From positions 1 through 64,000 of the forward strand of contig QRFJ01003049.1 of the NCBI GenBank assembly GCA_006176705.1: DNA of 64,000 bases. The letters run 5' to 3'. Positions within the stretch are counted from its first letter, which is position 1. Every line of letters begins with the position of its first letter. Below the pieces are notes generated by a model. The model made no database searches, was not told the DNA's origin, and was given only the letters and a program-made list of their open reading frames with translations. The DNA is from Cocos nucifera (lineage: Eukaryota; Streptophyta; Magnoliopsida; Arecales; Arecaceae). Both the position numbers and the translations under genes were made by a program. This document shows positions 23,018 to 32,171 of the stretch, piece after piece.

Positions 23018-23920
23018 TATTGGGGATAAACCCCACTCCTATCGAAGTTTAGCTTGATGCTTAGCCTAATGCAACTGATAATCATAGAAGAACTTCGATC
23101 GAAAATTCTCCTCCAATGGCCAAATATTAGCCAAACTCCTTCAGTCGACCGAACTCCTTTCAGATCTCTCCTTCAGATGGATGTATATAGGAGCCGAACT
23201 TCTTCCAAACTCTTTCTCAGTCGGATGTCTATAGAAGCCAAACTCCTCTCGAACTTCTCTAGTGGCCAAACTCCTTTTGAACTCCTTCAGTGGTCGAACT
23301 CCTCCAATGGCCAAACTTCTTTTGAACTCCTCCAGTGGTCGAACTCCTCTCGAACTTCTCCCATAGTCGAACTTCTTCGAAAGTCAAAGTACTTTCAGAC
23401 TTCTCCTTCAGTCGGATTTCTTCAGTGAATTGCTTCCAAATTTCAGCTAGTGCTCCTCCCGAATGATCTCCTCTAGTCATATCCCTTTTAGAAGTCCGAA
23501 CTTCTCTGACATTGATGTATATCGAAGTTCTTCACCAACCAACATCTGCTTGCTCCGAACTTTGATTATTGAATCTCAACGAACGATCACTACCTCTTCC
23601 TCTCCATACCGAATCCCATGTGGCCTCGAGCGGCTCAATATCCGACAGCTACGGCTGTCGCCATCAGTTTGCTATAGATGGTGCTATAGATGATGCCCTC
23701 CTCCATGATAGACTTTATCAGGCCTCTAGTGGCCTGCTACCAGATGGCTGCAGCTGTCACTATCAATCCACTACTGGCTCTATTTATAAAAAGAAATTCT
23801 TCAGATATATTTTTTCTAAGCTCTCTTCTCCTTTTTAAAACTCTGTCGAACTATTTTCTGAGCACTCCATTTTTATTGGCCAGAAGAGCTGACTTGATTG
23901 TCGGAGAGTCTTACCGAAGT
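23018..23920 (+). repeat. 3' LTR of the Tat-like element, truncated by Copia-2
   Basis: Starts TATTGGGGATAAACCCC (TG changed to TA) after the purine tract at 23000-23013. It follows the 5' LTR up to ..AGCTGACTTGATTGTCGGAG, then stops at 23920 where Copia-2 begins. About 80 bp of expected LTR end is missing. TATAAAAAG lies at 23785-23793. Confidence 0.82.
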
Positions 23921-26156
23921 TGAAAGAAAAATTCTGATTTTCCAAATCAGATTCGTTCAAATCTGATCGGATCAAGAGATATATTTTAAAAATTTTTTTC
24001 TTTGATCCGAATCAGATCCAGGATGTTTCAGATCTAATTTTTATTATTCTAATAATAAAAATAAAATATAAATAAATTAAATTATATTTAATTTATCTTG
24101 ATGTAGGATAATTCTATTATCCGTTGATGATCCTATAAGCAGCGGAAGGTTCTGGATCTAGCCACGCAAGTGCCTGACCTCTACCGATATCTACTTGGGC
24201 TAGATCTGAAGATCCTCTTCTTATCTATCATGTCTTCAAAAATCAGATCTGAATCTGATTTGGAGGATCTTCAAAATGGCTTTTGAAGATCAGCAGTTGT
24301 TCTTTGCAGCAGCACAATCTTCTAGCTTTCTGTCGCTTTTCTCTCATCTAGATTGTACCAACTGGATCCCAAACTACTTTGGGCATGGAGAGGAGAGGGA
24401 GATGATGGACTTGGCATGGAGGAGGAAGAGAGAGGCAGCCTTGGGGCGTTGTGAATTGCATTACCTTTTAGGTTGGGCGCAAGGTCTTATTTATAGACTA
24501 TGCGTGATCCAACTCCTCTTCATCCCAACCAATCACAATCCTTTATGAAATCAGATCTAAATTTGATTAGTGAAAATATAGTCCCTTGGATTCATCCTTA
24601 GATGGCGCCTAAGATCAGTCAAAGTTGGTTCTTAGGAAGAGTCTAATCAAAATCCAATAAGGAGATGGAGTCCCCGTCCAACAGGGACTGGAGTGCGCCC
24701 TCCTCCTTGCCAAGTTTTGATAGGGGGACAAGCCTCTACCAGCTCTCCAATAGGTGCATGATACGTGGATAGAAGTCAAAGTATCAATGATCAATATTTG
24801 ATCAGTCAAAGGTCAACTTTTAACCAAAGTCAAAGGACGAGAAATGGCAAGTGACCAAAAATGATTGGTATTATCTTACAAAATAAGATAACCCTTTTCT
24901 GATCTGGACAGGCTCCAGTCAGACTAAGTGAAGGTCTCTGATCGAGCACAAACTTCTTTGACTTAGTCAGGACAACTATTTATGATAGTAAAAGAAGAGC
25001 GTTAGGTTCAATCGAGTGCTAGCACGATTTTCTTAAACTTAATTGAATCACATTCAAATCAATTGAACTAGATCAGTTCAATTGATGATCATCAGATTCA
25101 AATCCTTATTTGTGTAACTCAGTTAGGTTCAGTTCTGTATGGTAATGAATATGTCATGATCTCCATCATCGACATCATCGAAACTTCTTTCGATGGATCA
25201 GAACTCTTCTGATTCGAACAGCTAGAATGATCGATCATCTAAATTATTCTAATTGCTCTCAAAATCCATCAGTGACACCTAATAGTATATGGTGGCAACC
25301 CATCAGAGCTGAATGCGAACCTCTTGGTGTAGCTACCTATGTGATTAAGTTCTTCTATCTTGAGCTCCGATCGGATTAGGGTTAAGGTGAACTCGTCAAA
25401 CCCTAGTTTCTGTCATATGATGTAATCATTCGATTCAAGTCCGATGTGAAAACCTAAATAGAAACTCTTTCTATTATTTCACTCTGCCATAGCCATGGGC
25501 TTCTGGACTTGATTCTCATGATCATCATAGGGCTGCTCCTCTACCACCGAGGTAGATAGATTCCATCTTAATGCAATCCAGTTCTTATAATGAACATGCT
25601 ATAGCCAACATACACGTCAGAATTCCATATGGTTAGGAGACCGAGTTATGGTGTAGTCAAATTATAACACCTTCAAGATAAACTGTCAATGCACCTCAGC
25701 TCAAAGAACCAGACACACCACTATAGCATCAAGTCAGTCATCGACGAGAAGATAGACTTTCTAATGACTACTCGAGGTGGTCACGCTTAGTATCCTCATT
25801 CTCTAACAAGTACCTATACTCTCGCTCCGGTATCTCCACATCGTAGACTCAAGACTCATCTACTAAAGAGAAACGATTGTACACCAACCTTCCAGATCAA
25901 TCACCATCCTCGTAATGATTCTATGGTCGGAAGTATTTTATGAGTTAATAATGATTATTCATGTCTTAAATTTTCAACTCCTAAAAATATGAATTATCAT
26001 TACTATTAACTTAAAGGATGTATCACATACACTAAATATACATATGTGATAGAAAATAATCTATTTTATTGATTATAGTCAAAATTATAATTTTTCCCCT
26101 AGAAGTGTATTACAAGTATCAGCCAATTCTAGCTTCTAGGGCACATATATCTAACA
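23921..26156 (-). repeat. Copia-2 3' LTR
   Basis: On the minus strand it starts TGTTAGATATATGTGCCC at 26156 and ends ..TTTCTTTCA at 23921, 2236 bp. It is preceded by the tract GGATAAGTGAAAGAT (26171-26157), an eroded polypurine tract. It aligns with both Copia-1 LTRs and has the TATA box at 24495-24486. Confidence 0.9.
24486..24495 (-). promoter_or_regulatory. Copia-2 LTR TATA box
   Basis: TATAAATAAG on the minus strand in the same sequence context as both Copia-1 LTRs. Transcription would run leftward, away from PRMT3. Confidence 0.6.
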
Positions 26157-26170
26157 ATCTTTCACTTATC

Positions 26171-29100
26171 CTAAAGCCAATTGGCTATAAGTCTAAGTTT
26201 CATCTTCTCAAGGTGGGCTTCGATTTTTTATTGTCCCAATGATTTTGTAAGTAGGACTGCCGCATTGTCTGCGGAATTGATTCTCTTGTCCTTGACGTAA
26301 CCCTTCTCGAGCTAATCACGGATGAGGTGGTATCGCCGCTCAATGTGCTTGGATTTTTAATGAGACCTCGACTCCTTAGCAAGAGCTATGGCGCCATTGT
26401 TGTCGCAGTATAGAGGAATGGCATCTGATGGCATTACTTTAATTTCTACAGCAAACTTCTTATACTAGAATGCTTCCTTCGCAGCCTCTGATGCAGCGAT
26501 ATATTCTGCTTCCATGGTTGATTCTGCTATCACGATTTGCTTGAAACTCTTCTAGCTGACAGTACCACCATTGCATACAAATAGACTTCCAGATGTCGAC
26601 TTTCGATCATCTACATCAGACATGAAATCCAAGTTTGTGTATCCCTAAACTTGGAGTTTTCCGTTACTAAAGACCAACATCATATCCTTAGTTCTTCTTA
26701 AGTACTTAAGGATACATTTCACAGAAGTCCAGTATTCTTCACCTGGATTTGACTGATATCTGCTTGTGACACTCACAGCATGGGCTATATCAGGTCGTGT
26801 ACATAGCATGGCATACATGAGGCTCCCTATTGCAGAAGCATAAGGGATCTTGCTCATGCATTCTATTTCCTCAGGTGTGCTAGGGCACATCTTCTTGGAA
26901 AGATGAATACCATGTCTGAAGGGTATTAATCCCCTCTTAGAGTTTTCCATACTAAACCTCTTTAGTACTTCTCTATGTACATCTTCTGTGAAAGTCCTAG
27001 CATCCTATTCGGTCTATCCCTATAGACCTTAATTCCTAGAATAAAGGATGCTTCACCTAGGTCTTTCATGGAGAATTCCTTGGACAACCATATTTTGACT
27101 GTCGTCATCATGGGAATATCATTTCCAATAAGGAGGATGTCATCCACGTACAATACGAGGAAGACAACAGCGCTCCCACTGACCTTTTTGAAGACACACG
27201 GTTTCTCTTCATTTTTGATGAAATCAAACATTTTGATCACATCATTGAAATGAGTGTTCCAGCTCCGAGATGCTTGCTTAAGTCCATATATGGACCTTTG
27301 CAGCTTGCAAACCTTGTGATCAGTATCACTGAATGTGAAATCTAGCGGCTGTTCCATATAGATATCTTCCTCAAGATATCCATTTAAAAATGTCGTTTTT
27401 ACGTCTATTTGCCATATTTCATAATCGAAATAGGATGCAACGGTAAGTAATGTATGGATGAATTTTAGCATAGCCACTAGGGAAAAGGTTTCCTGATAGT
27501 CAATGCCTTCGCATTGACTATAACCTTTTGCCACTAGTCTAGCCTTGAATGTCTCCACATTTCCATCTGCACCAATCTTTCTCTTGAAGATCCATTTACA
27601 CCCAATAGGTACTATACCTTCTGGTGGATCTACCAAGGTCCAGACTTAGTTTGAGTGCATCGAGTTAATTTCTGACTGCATTACCTCTAGCCATTTCTCG
27701 GAGTCGATATCTGATATTGCCTCATTGTAGGTTTTGGGATCATCACCATGAGCACCATTACCTACGAGGAACATTTTCTCTACTTTCTCTGAAATAATAC
27801 CTAAGTATCTTTCAGGAGGATGGAAAACTCTTTTCGATCTATGAGGTGGAGGAGGTAGTATTCTTATTGGCTCAACCTGATTTGGTTCCAATTGGTCCTT
27901 AGCTTATTGTACTTATGAGACTTTCTCATCAAGCTTAATCTGCTTTCCAATGCCGCTATCTTGAATAAACTATTTTTCAAGAAAGATGGCATGTCGACTC
28001 ACAATCACATTGTGGTCTTCTGGAATGTAGAAATAGTATCCTAATGACTCTTTAGGATATCCTATGAATCGAGCTCTGAAGGACCTATACTCTAACTTGT
28101 CCGCTTGTTGTCTTTTGACATGAGCCGGACAATCCCAAATTCTGAGATGACTCAGACTTGGTTTCTTACTGTGCCATATCTCATATGGTGTGGTAGGAAC
28201 AATTTTAGAGGAAACATTATTCAGTAGATAAATTAAAGTTAACAATGAGCATCTCCAAAGAAAATCAAGAAGGTCTGTAAAGCTCATCATGGATCGGACC
28301 ATATCCAATAGAGTCTGATTTCTCCATTCTGAAACTCCATTGAGTTGAGATGTTCTTGGTGGAGTCCATTGAGAGACTATGCCATTTTTCTTGAGATAGT
28401 CTAGGAATTTCTGGCTAAGGTATTAACCTCCTCGATCTGATCGAAGAAACTCCATTGAGTTGAGATGTTCTTGGTGAAGTCCATTGAGAGACTATGCCAT
28501 TTTTCTTGAGATAGTCTAAGAATTTTCGGCTAAGGTATTCACCTCCTCAATCTGATCGAAGAATCATAATGAATTTTTCAGTTTGTTTTTCTACTTCATA
28601 TCTAAATTCTTTGAACTTGTCAAAAGCTTCAGACTTGTATCTCATAAGATACACATATCCATACCTAGATAGATCATTGATAAAGGTAATGAAGTAGATA
28701 AAATTGCCTCTAGCCGGTACATCAAATGGGCCGCACACATCAGTATGTACTAGGGCAAGAAAATCTGTGGCCCTTTCTCCATGTCCTATAAAAGAGAGTT
28801 TAGTCATTTTGCCTTGAAGACAAGATTCATAAGTTGGATATGACTCGAAAGTCAACGGACTCAATAGCCCATTTTTCTCCAATTTGTTGATCCTATCTTC
28901 TGCTATATGACCTAATCTCAGGTGCCATAGATACCTGTCGTTTGGACTATCCCTAGGTCGTTTAGCATTTATGTTTTGCTTGATAGGTAGAACAGATACA
29001 TCAATATGTAGTTGATAAAGACCGTTAATAAGGAAACCATTTGCAATTTTATTTCTTTCATAAAGAATATTATAATGGTCCTTAAAGAAGGTAATCACAT

Positions 29101-29450
29101 AACCTTCTAGTGCTAAGCATAAAACAGAAATCGAATTTCTGCTAATTGTAGACACATAATAATAGTCTTTCAAAACTAAGTCTAAACCAGATGGTAATTG
29201 AAGAGAGTATGTTCCCACTGCCACGATAGTAACTCTTGCTCCATTACTGACACATAGGATTATGTCTCCATCCCTCAGCCTCCTGCTATCCTCAAGATCC
29301 TGCATGGAAGTGCACAGATGAGCACTAGAACCAGAGTCAAGCATCCAACTGGATGCAGAAGAAACTGTAAGGTTAGACTCAATAATGAGCATACCTCCAG
29401 AAGAACCTTCCTTCTTGTTCTTCAGGATGGCCAGGTAAGTAGGGTAGTTC
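26171..29450 (-). pseudogene. Copia-2 pol, decayed
   Basis: Read leftward. Protease LDSGSSAHLCTSMQDL (about 29340) and the integrase region (YLWHLRLGH.., DVCGPFDVPARGNFIYFITF, to 28547) form one long open frame. A direct 115-bp tandem duplication (28331-28560) then shifts the integrase frame. The integrase end is open at 28308-27970. Reverse transcriptase: CKWIFKRKIGADGN, KTTFLNGYLEEDIYMEQP, YVDDILLIGND (27636-26962). RNase H is interrupted by stops near 26645 and 26550 and ends with ANWL and a stop at 26173-26171. Several domains stay open longer than in Copia-1, but the copy is still defective. Confidence 0.88.
28331..28560. repeat. 115-bp direct tandem duplication within Copia-2 integrase
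   Basis: 28331-28445 and 28446-28560 are near-identical, both starting GAAACTCCATTGAG and ending TCTGATCGAA. The unit length is not a multiple of three, so it breaks the integrase frame. Confidence 0.92.
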
Positions 29451-30231
29451 TGCTTGCAATGGCCGTCATTGTTGCAATGAAAATATTTTTCTTTGAAAGC
29501 GGCTTTCTTCTTCGGCTCTGCCTTCTTCTTCTTTCCTTTTTCCACCTTCTGCTTTTTCACAGACTTCTTTTTCTTTTAGAAACTTTCTTGAAAAAGGTCT
29601 GTTCCATAGCAAAACTGAGCTTTTAGAATCTTCATAGAAACTCAGCTGACCAGCATGTATTAATTCGACTAAGAAATTTGAAGTTTATGCATGTGGTAAT
29701 TCAATGATGAATTGCCCATATGCATCAGCAAGGTTGCAGAATAACATCGTTACTAATATCAAGTCTACTTCACACCGAGCTTCTCAAGCTCTTCCAATCT
29801 TGTCATTCATCAACAGTGATCTTGGACTGACTGCCCATCACGCATCTAGCCTTAAAAAAGTCATTTGTGACTTGATACTTGGCTGCACAACTCTGATCAT
29901 CAACATCTTGTAGGTGAGCAATATTTGGCGAGCAGTNNNNNNNNNNNNNNNNNNNNNNNNNTCTGATATCTTCATATTGGCGCGTGAGCTCATCAGACAT
30001 CGAGCCCAACATGTAATTTTTGGCCTTATTATCTTCGTCTATCCATTTTTCCAAAGATGCTCTCTGTTCAGCGGATGGACGGACTGGTAAGATGGAAGGG
30101 TCCTGATCCAATACATGGGTTAACTTCTCAAAATTCAAAACGATTTTGTAGTTTTTGAGCCAATCTTTATAATTAGGTCCGGTCAGTCTATGTGTGTCTA
30201 GGATACATGCTAATGGATTGGACGCAGACAT
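29451..30231 (-). pseudogene. Copia-2 gag, decayed and with assembly gap
   Basis: ATG at 30231 gives MSASNPLACILDTHRLTGPN, the family start. The capsid domain follows (YKDWLKNYKIVL, VLDQDPS), then 25 N at 29937-29961, then a shifted frame, a lysine-rich linker and a zinc knuckle with both outer cysteines changed to tyrosine (YFHCNNDGHCKQNY, about 29490-29450). The knuckle could not bind zinc normally. Confidence 0.85.
29937..29961. other. Run of 25 N (sequence gap)
   Basis: Undetermined bases inside Copia-2 gag. The flanking sequence reads on in the same domain, so the true gap may be small, but its size is unknown. Confidence 0.98.
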
Positions 30232-31045
30232 TTTTCTATAGAGAGTCAAAGATTCTAGTTAGATACTTTAATTATGACTTGACCAATTTATTTAAAAATT
30301 TTATTTTTAAATAAATTAGCTTTCACTATTTTCTCGGATCCCTACACTCCCTCTGTAGAGATGCAAAAATCTCTACGATAATGATTTCTAGTGGATGGTG
30401 CGGTCTCACAACTGACTCATCACCTCACCTAACAGTTATTGGTGAGATTAGCCAATGAGTGAACAACTCTTGTTCAATATTCTCTAATCATTGGTGCACC
30501 CAACTTGATCTCTAATTCATGATCTCACCATATCAAAATATTGATCCACTCCTTAGTTAAGTCAGACCACATTTGTACAGACTGGATCCTAATTGAGTCT
30601 CTCACTGTATCCAAAATATTGAGCCCAACTTCATCCTCCAGCCATAGCATCCAATGCCTAATAGACATGGTTGCATCTTTTCGATGCAATTGAGCCACTG
30701 TATCCAGTCGAGAACAATCAACTCTGGAAAGGGCCTGCACATTCTACAATGGTGGAAGACCTCAGACTTAATCTTTCTTAGGAGAATTTGATTCAGGTCT
30801 CATTTAACTAGACTTGTCATAGTCATAACAATTATGACTAACCTAGTGGCATGGGTGTTAGCTTGGATTATTGACCACCTCAAATCAGAACTGAGTCAAT
30901 AGATATGTCGGATAAGTGAGATTGGCTGAAAGAGGATATGCCATTAACTCATATAAGAATCATTCAGGTCGAAGTAGTCCCATTTAAAAATTAGGTCGGT
31001 CGTATGTTGCCAAACTTACCTTTACGTACACAAATTATCCAAGTG
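30232..31045 (-). other. Partial leader of Copia-2
   Basis: Matches the part of the Copia-1 leader nearest gag (about 6890-7704), including the TAAGTTTGGCA and GTTAATGGCATATCC landmarks. No gene is present. Confidence 0.7.
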
Positions 31046-31480
31046 AGGCAAGATGGGGCGTTTAAGATGAGCTAGCGATGTTGCCAGAGAAAAATTTTTT
31101 ACTAAAATATTTTTTAAAAAAATTAATAAAAAATGTAATATTTAAAAATATAATTTTATTATATTTAGTTGATCATAAAAAAATGATACAGATTATTTTC
31201 TATTTGATTTAGTATTTATTTTGTTAGAATGCTATATAAAAAAAATATATTCTATTTTTAACTAAATTTTTTTTATCCCATTCTATTTATAGTTGGATAT
31301 TTTTGAAATATAAAATTCTAATTCTCTTTCCATAAGAATATGGATTTTTTTCATAAAGTAAAATAAATTATTTTTAAAGAAATAATATTTTTAATTTTTT
31401 TAAAACTCTAATCAAATAAGAGAATTTTTTTATAAATTATATTTTTTTCTTTTTTTTTCCCGCTGGCTCAATAAATCTTT
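31046..31480. other. Very AT-rich stretch upstream of PRMT3
   Basis: Dominated by A/T runs. The two ends carry loosely inverted words (AGAAAAATTTTTTAC near 31087 and GAGAATTTTTTTATAAATTAT near 31420), so a small AT-rich transposon is possible. No clean terminal repeats or target duplication could be set. No gene is seen. Confidence 0.4.
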
Positions 31481-31484
31481 CTGT

Positions 31485-31740
31485 CAAATTTTTGAATATC
31501 TTGTTTTCCCATTTCCTGGATGTATTTCTTCTGGTTATAACTAATTCATCTGGTCTAACAAAAAAAAAGAAAAGAAAAAAAAAGAAAAGTATTAGGCCGG
31601 ATAAAACTCAACAACCTGATTATGCCTGAAGGGCCGGGCCGGCAGAAACAGAGTAGTCTGGTGACCGGCCGCCCATTCGTTACCCTCCGTAGAAAGAAAC
31701 CTTCCATCTCTTGTCGCTCCCTCGCTTCCGAGCCGTCCGC
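31485..31740 (+). repeat. Upstream copy of a duplicated PRMT3 5'-flank segment
   Basis: Shares an ordered series of words with 31922-32145: TTGTTTTCCCA, GATGTA, TAATTCAT/TTAGTTCAT, an A-run, CGGATAAAACTC, GAAGGGCCG, GACCGGCC/GACCG, CTCCCTCGC. Offset is about 430-440 bp. It is a diverged direct duplication of the region just upstream of the coding start. Confidence 0.72.
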
Positions 31741-31742
31741 AA

Positions 31743-31905
31743 ATTGTTGCATGCACCAGGTGCAAATGAATCGGGGCAAATCCCGAGAAATATATACGGT
31801 GAAAAGCTTGTAATCAGGAAGTGATGAGATACAAGAGGTAACGTGGCGTGTTATCCACCGTGGGATTTTCACGATCCAATTGCACCTGGTGCATGCAATA
31901 ATTTC
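31743..31905. repeat. Inverted repeat with about 25-bp arms
   Basis: The left arm includes TTGCATGCACCAGGTGCAAAT (near 31746-31767) and the right arm its complement TTGCACCTGGTGCATGCAATA (near 31880-31900). The spacer is about 110 bp. Each arm also contains the small palindromes TGCATGCA and CACCTGGTG. It lies between the two copies of the duplicated 5' flank. Confidence 0.8.
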
Positions 31906-31921
31906 TCCTCGCGTCCGGGTT

Positions 31922-32145
31922 TCTCTAATTTTTGAACATTTTGTTTTCCCAGTCCATAGATGTACTTATTTTCGTATTAATTAGTTCATTTGATTTAAAA
32001 AAAAAAAATAGATCGGATAAAACTCCAGTACAAGCTTATTATACCGGAAGGGCCGAGGCCACTGACCAGAGTCACCAGACCGTTCTGTTTCGGGCGGCTC
32101 GACCTTTTTATTTTTTTCTCTCGTCTCTCCCTCGCGTCCAGGGTT
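31922..32145 (+). repeat. Downstream copy of the duplicated 5' flank (PRMT3 promoter/5' UTR)
   Basis: Second copy of the 31485-31740 segment. It ends about 25 bp before the PRMT3 start codon, so it should contain the core promoter and 5' UTR. No clear TATA box is seen. CT-rich sequence (TTTTTTTCTCTCGTCTCTCC, about 32110-32130) precedes the start, as is common in plant 5' UTRs. Confidence 0.65.
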
Positions 32146-32171
32146 TAGGGTGTAGCATAGGGAGAGTAGAC

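Larger units (their letters stand above)
18029..23920 (+). mobile_element. Tat-like Gypsy element with pol deleted (non-autonomous)
   Basis: 5' LTR (18029-19001), primer-binding-like ATTGACGCTAG (19010-19020), decayed gag (from 19132), a 37-codon scrap of the integrase C-terminus (20520-20630), two arrays of tandem repeats (20740-22935), a polypurine tract (AAAAGTGGGGAAGA, 23000-23013) and a 3' LTR from 23018. Protease, reverse transcriptase, RNase H and most of integrase are missing. The 3' LTR is cut at 23920 by Copia-2. Non-autonomous LTR elements that keep only gag are known in plants (TR-GAG type), and long tandem arrays in the 3' untranslated region are known for the Tat lineage. Placing this element there is inference. 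Left flank 5-mer: GAAGT (18024-18028). Confidence 0.8.
23921..31045 (-). mobile_element. Copia-2, Ty1/Copia element lacking its 5' LTR
   Basis: A relative of Copia-1 in reverse orientation. It has a 3' LTR (23921-26156), pol and gag pseudogenes (26171-30231) and part of the leader (30232-about 31045). Similarity to the Copia-1 leader ends near 31045, at the place matching about 6890 in Copia-1. The primer-binding site, the first kilobase of leader and the whole 5' LTR are absent. It inserted into the Tat-like 3' LTR, but no continuation of that LTR is seen on the other side, so a deletion (or an assembly error) lies at 31045. A run of 25 N falls inside gag. Confidence 0.88.

Noticed and set aside
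29318..29626. Plus-strand frame of 102 codons
   Set aside because: It is antisense to Copia-2 gag/protease. The real reading frame is on the minus strand.
31932..32171. Upstream start of the PRMT3 frame at 31932
   Set aside because: The added peptide has no domain, is encoded in the duplicated promoter-like flank, and the ATG at 32172 gives the expected family length. Kept only as a finding.
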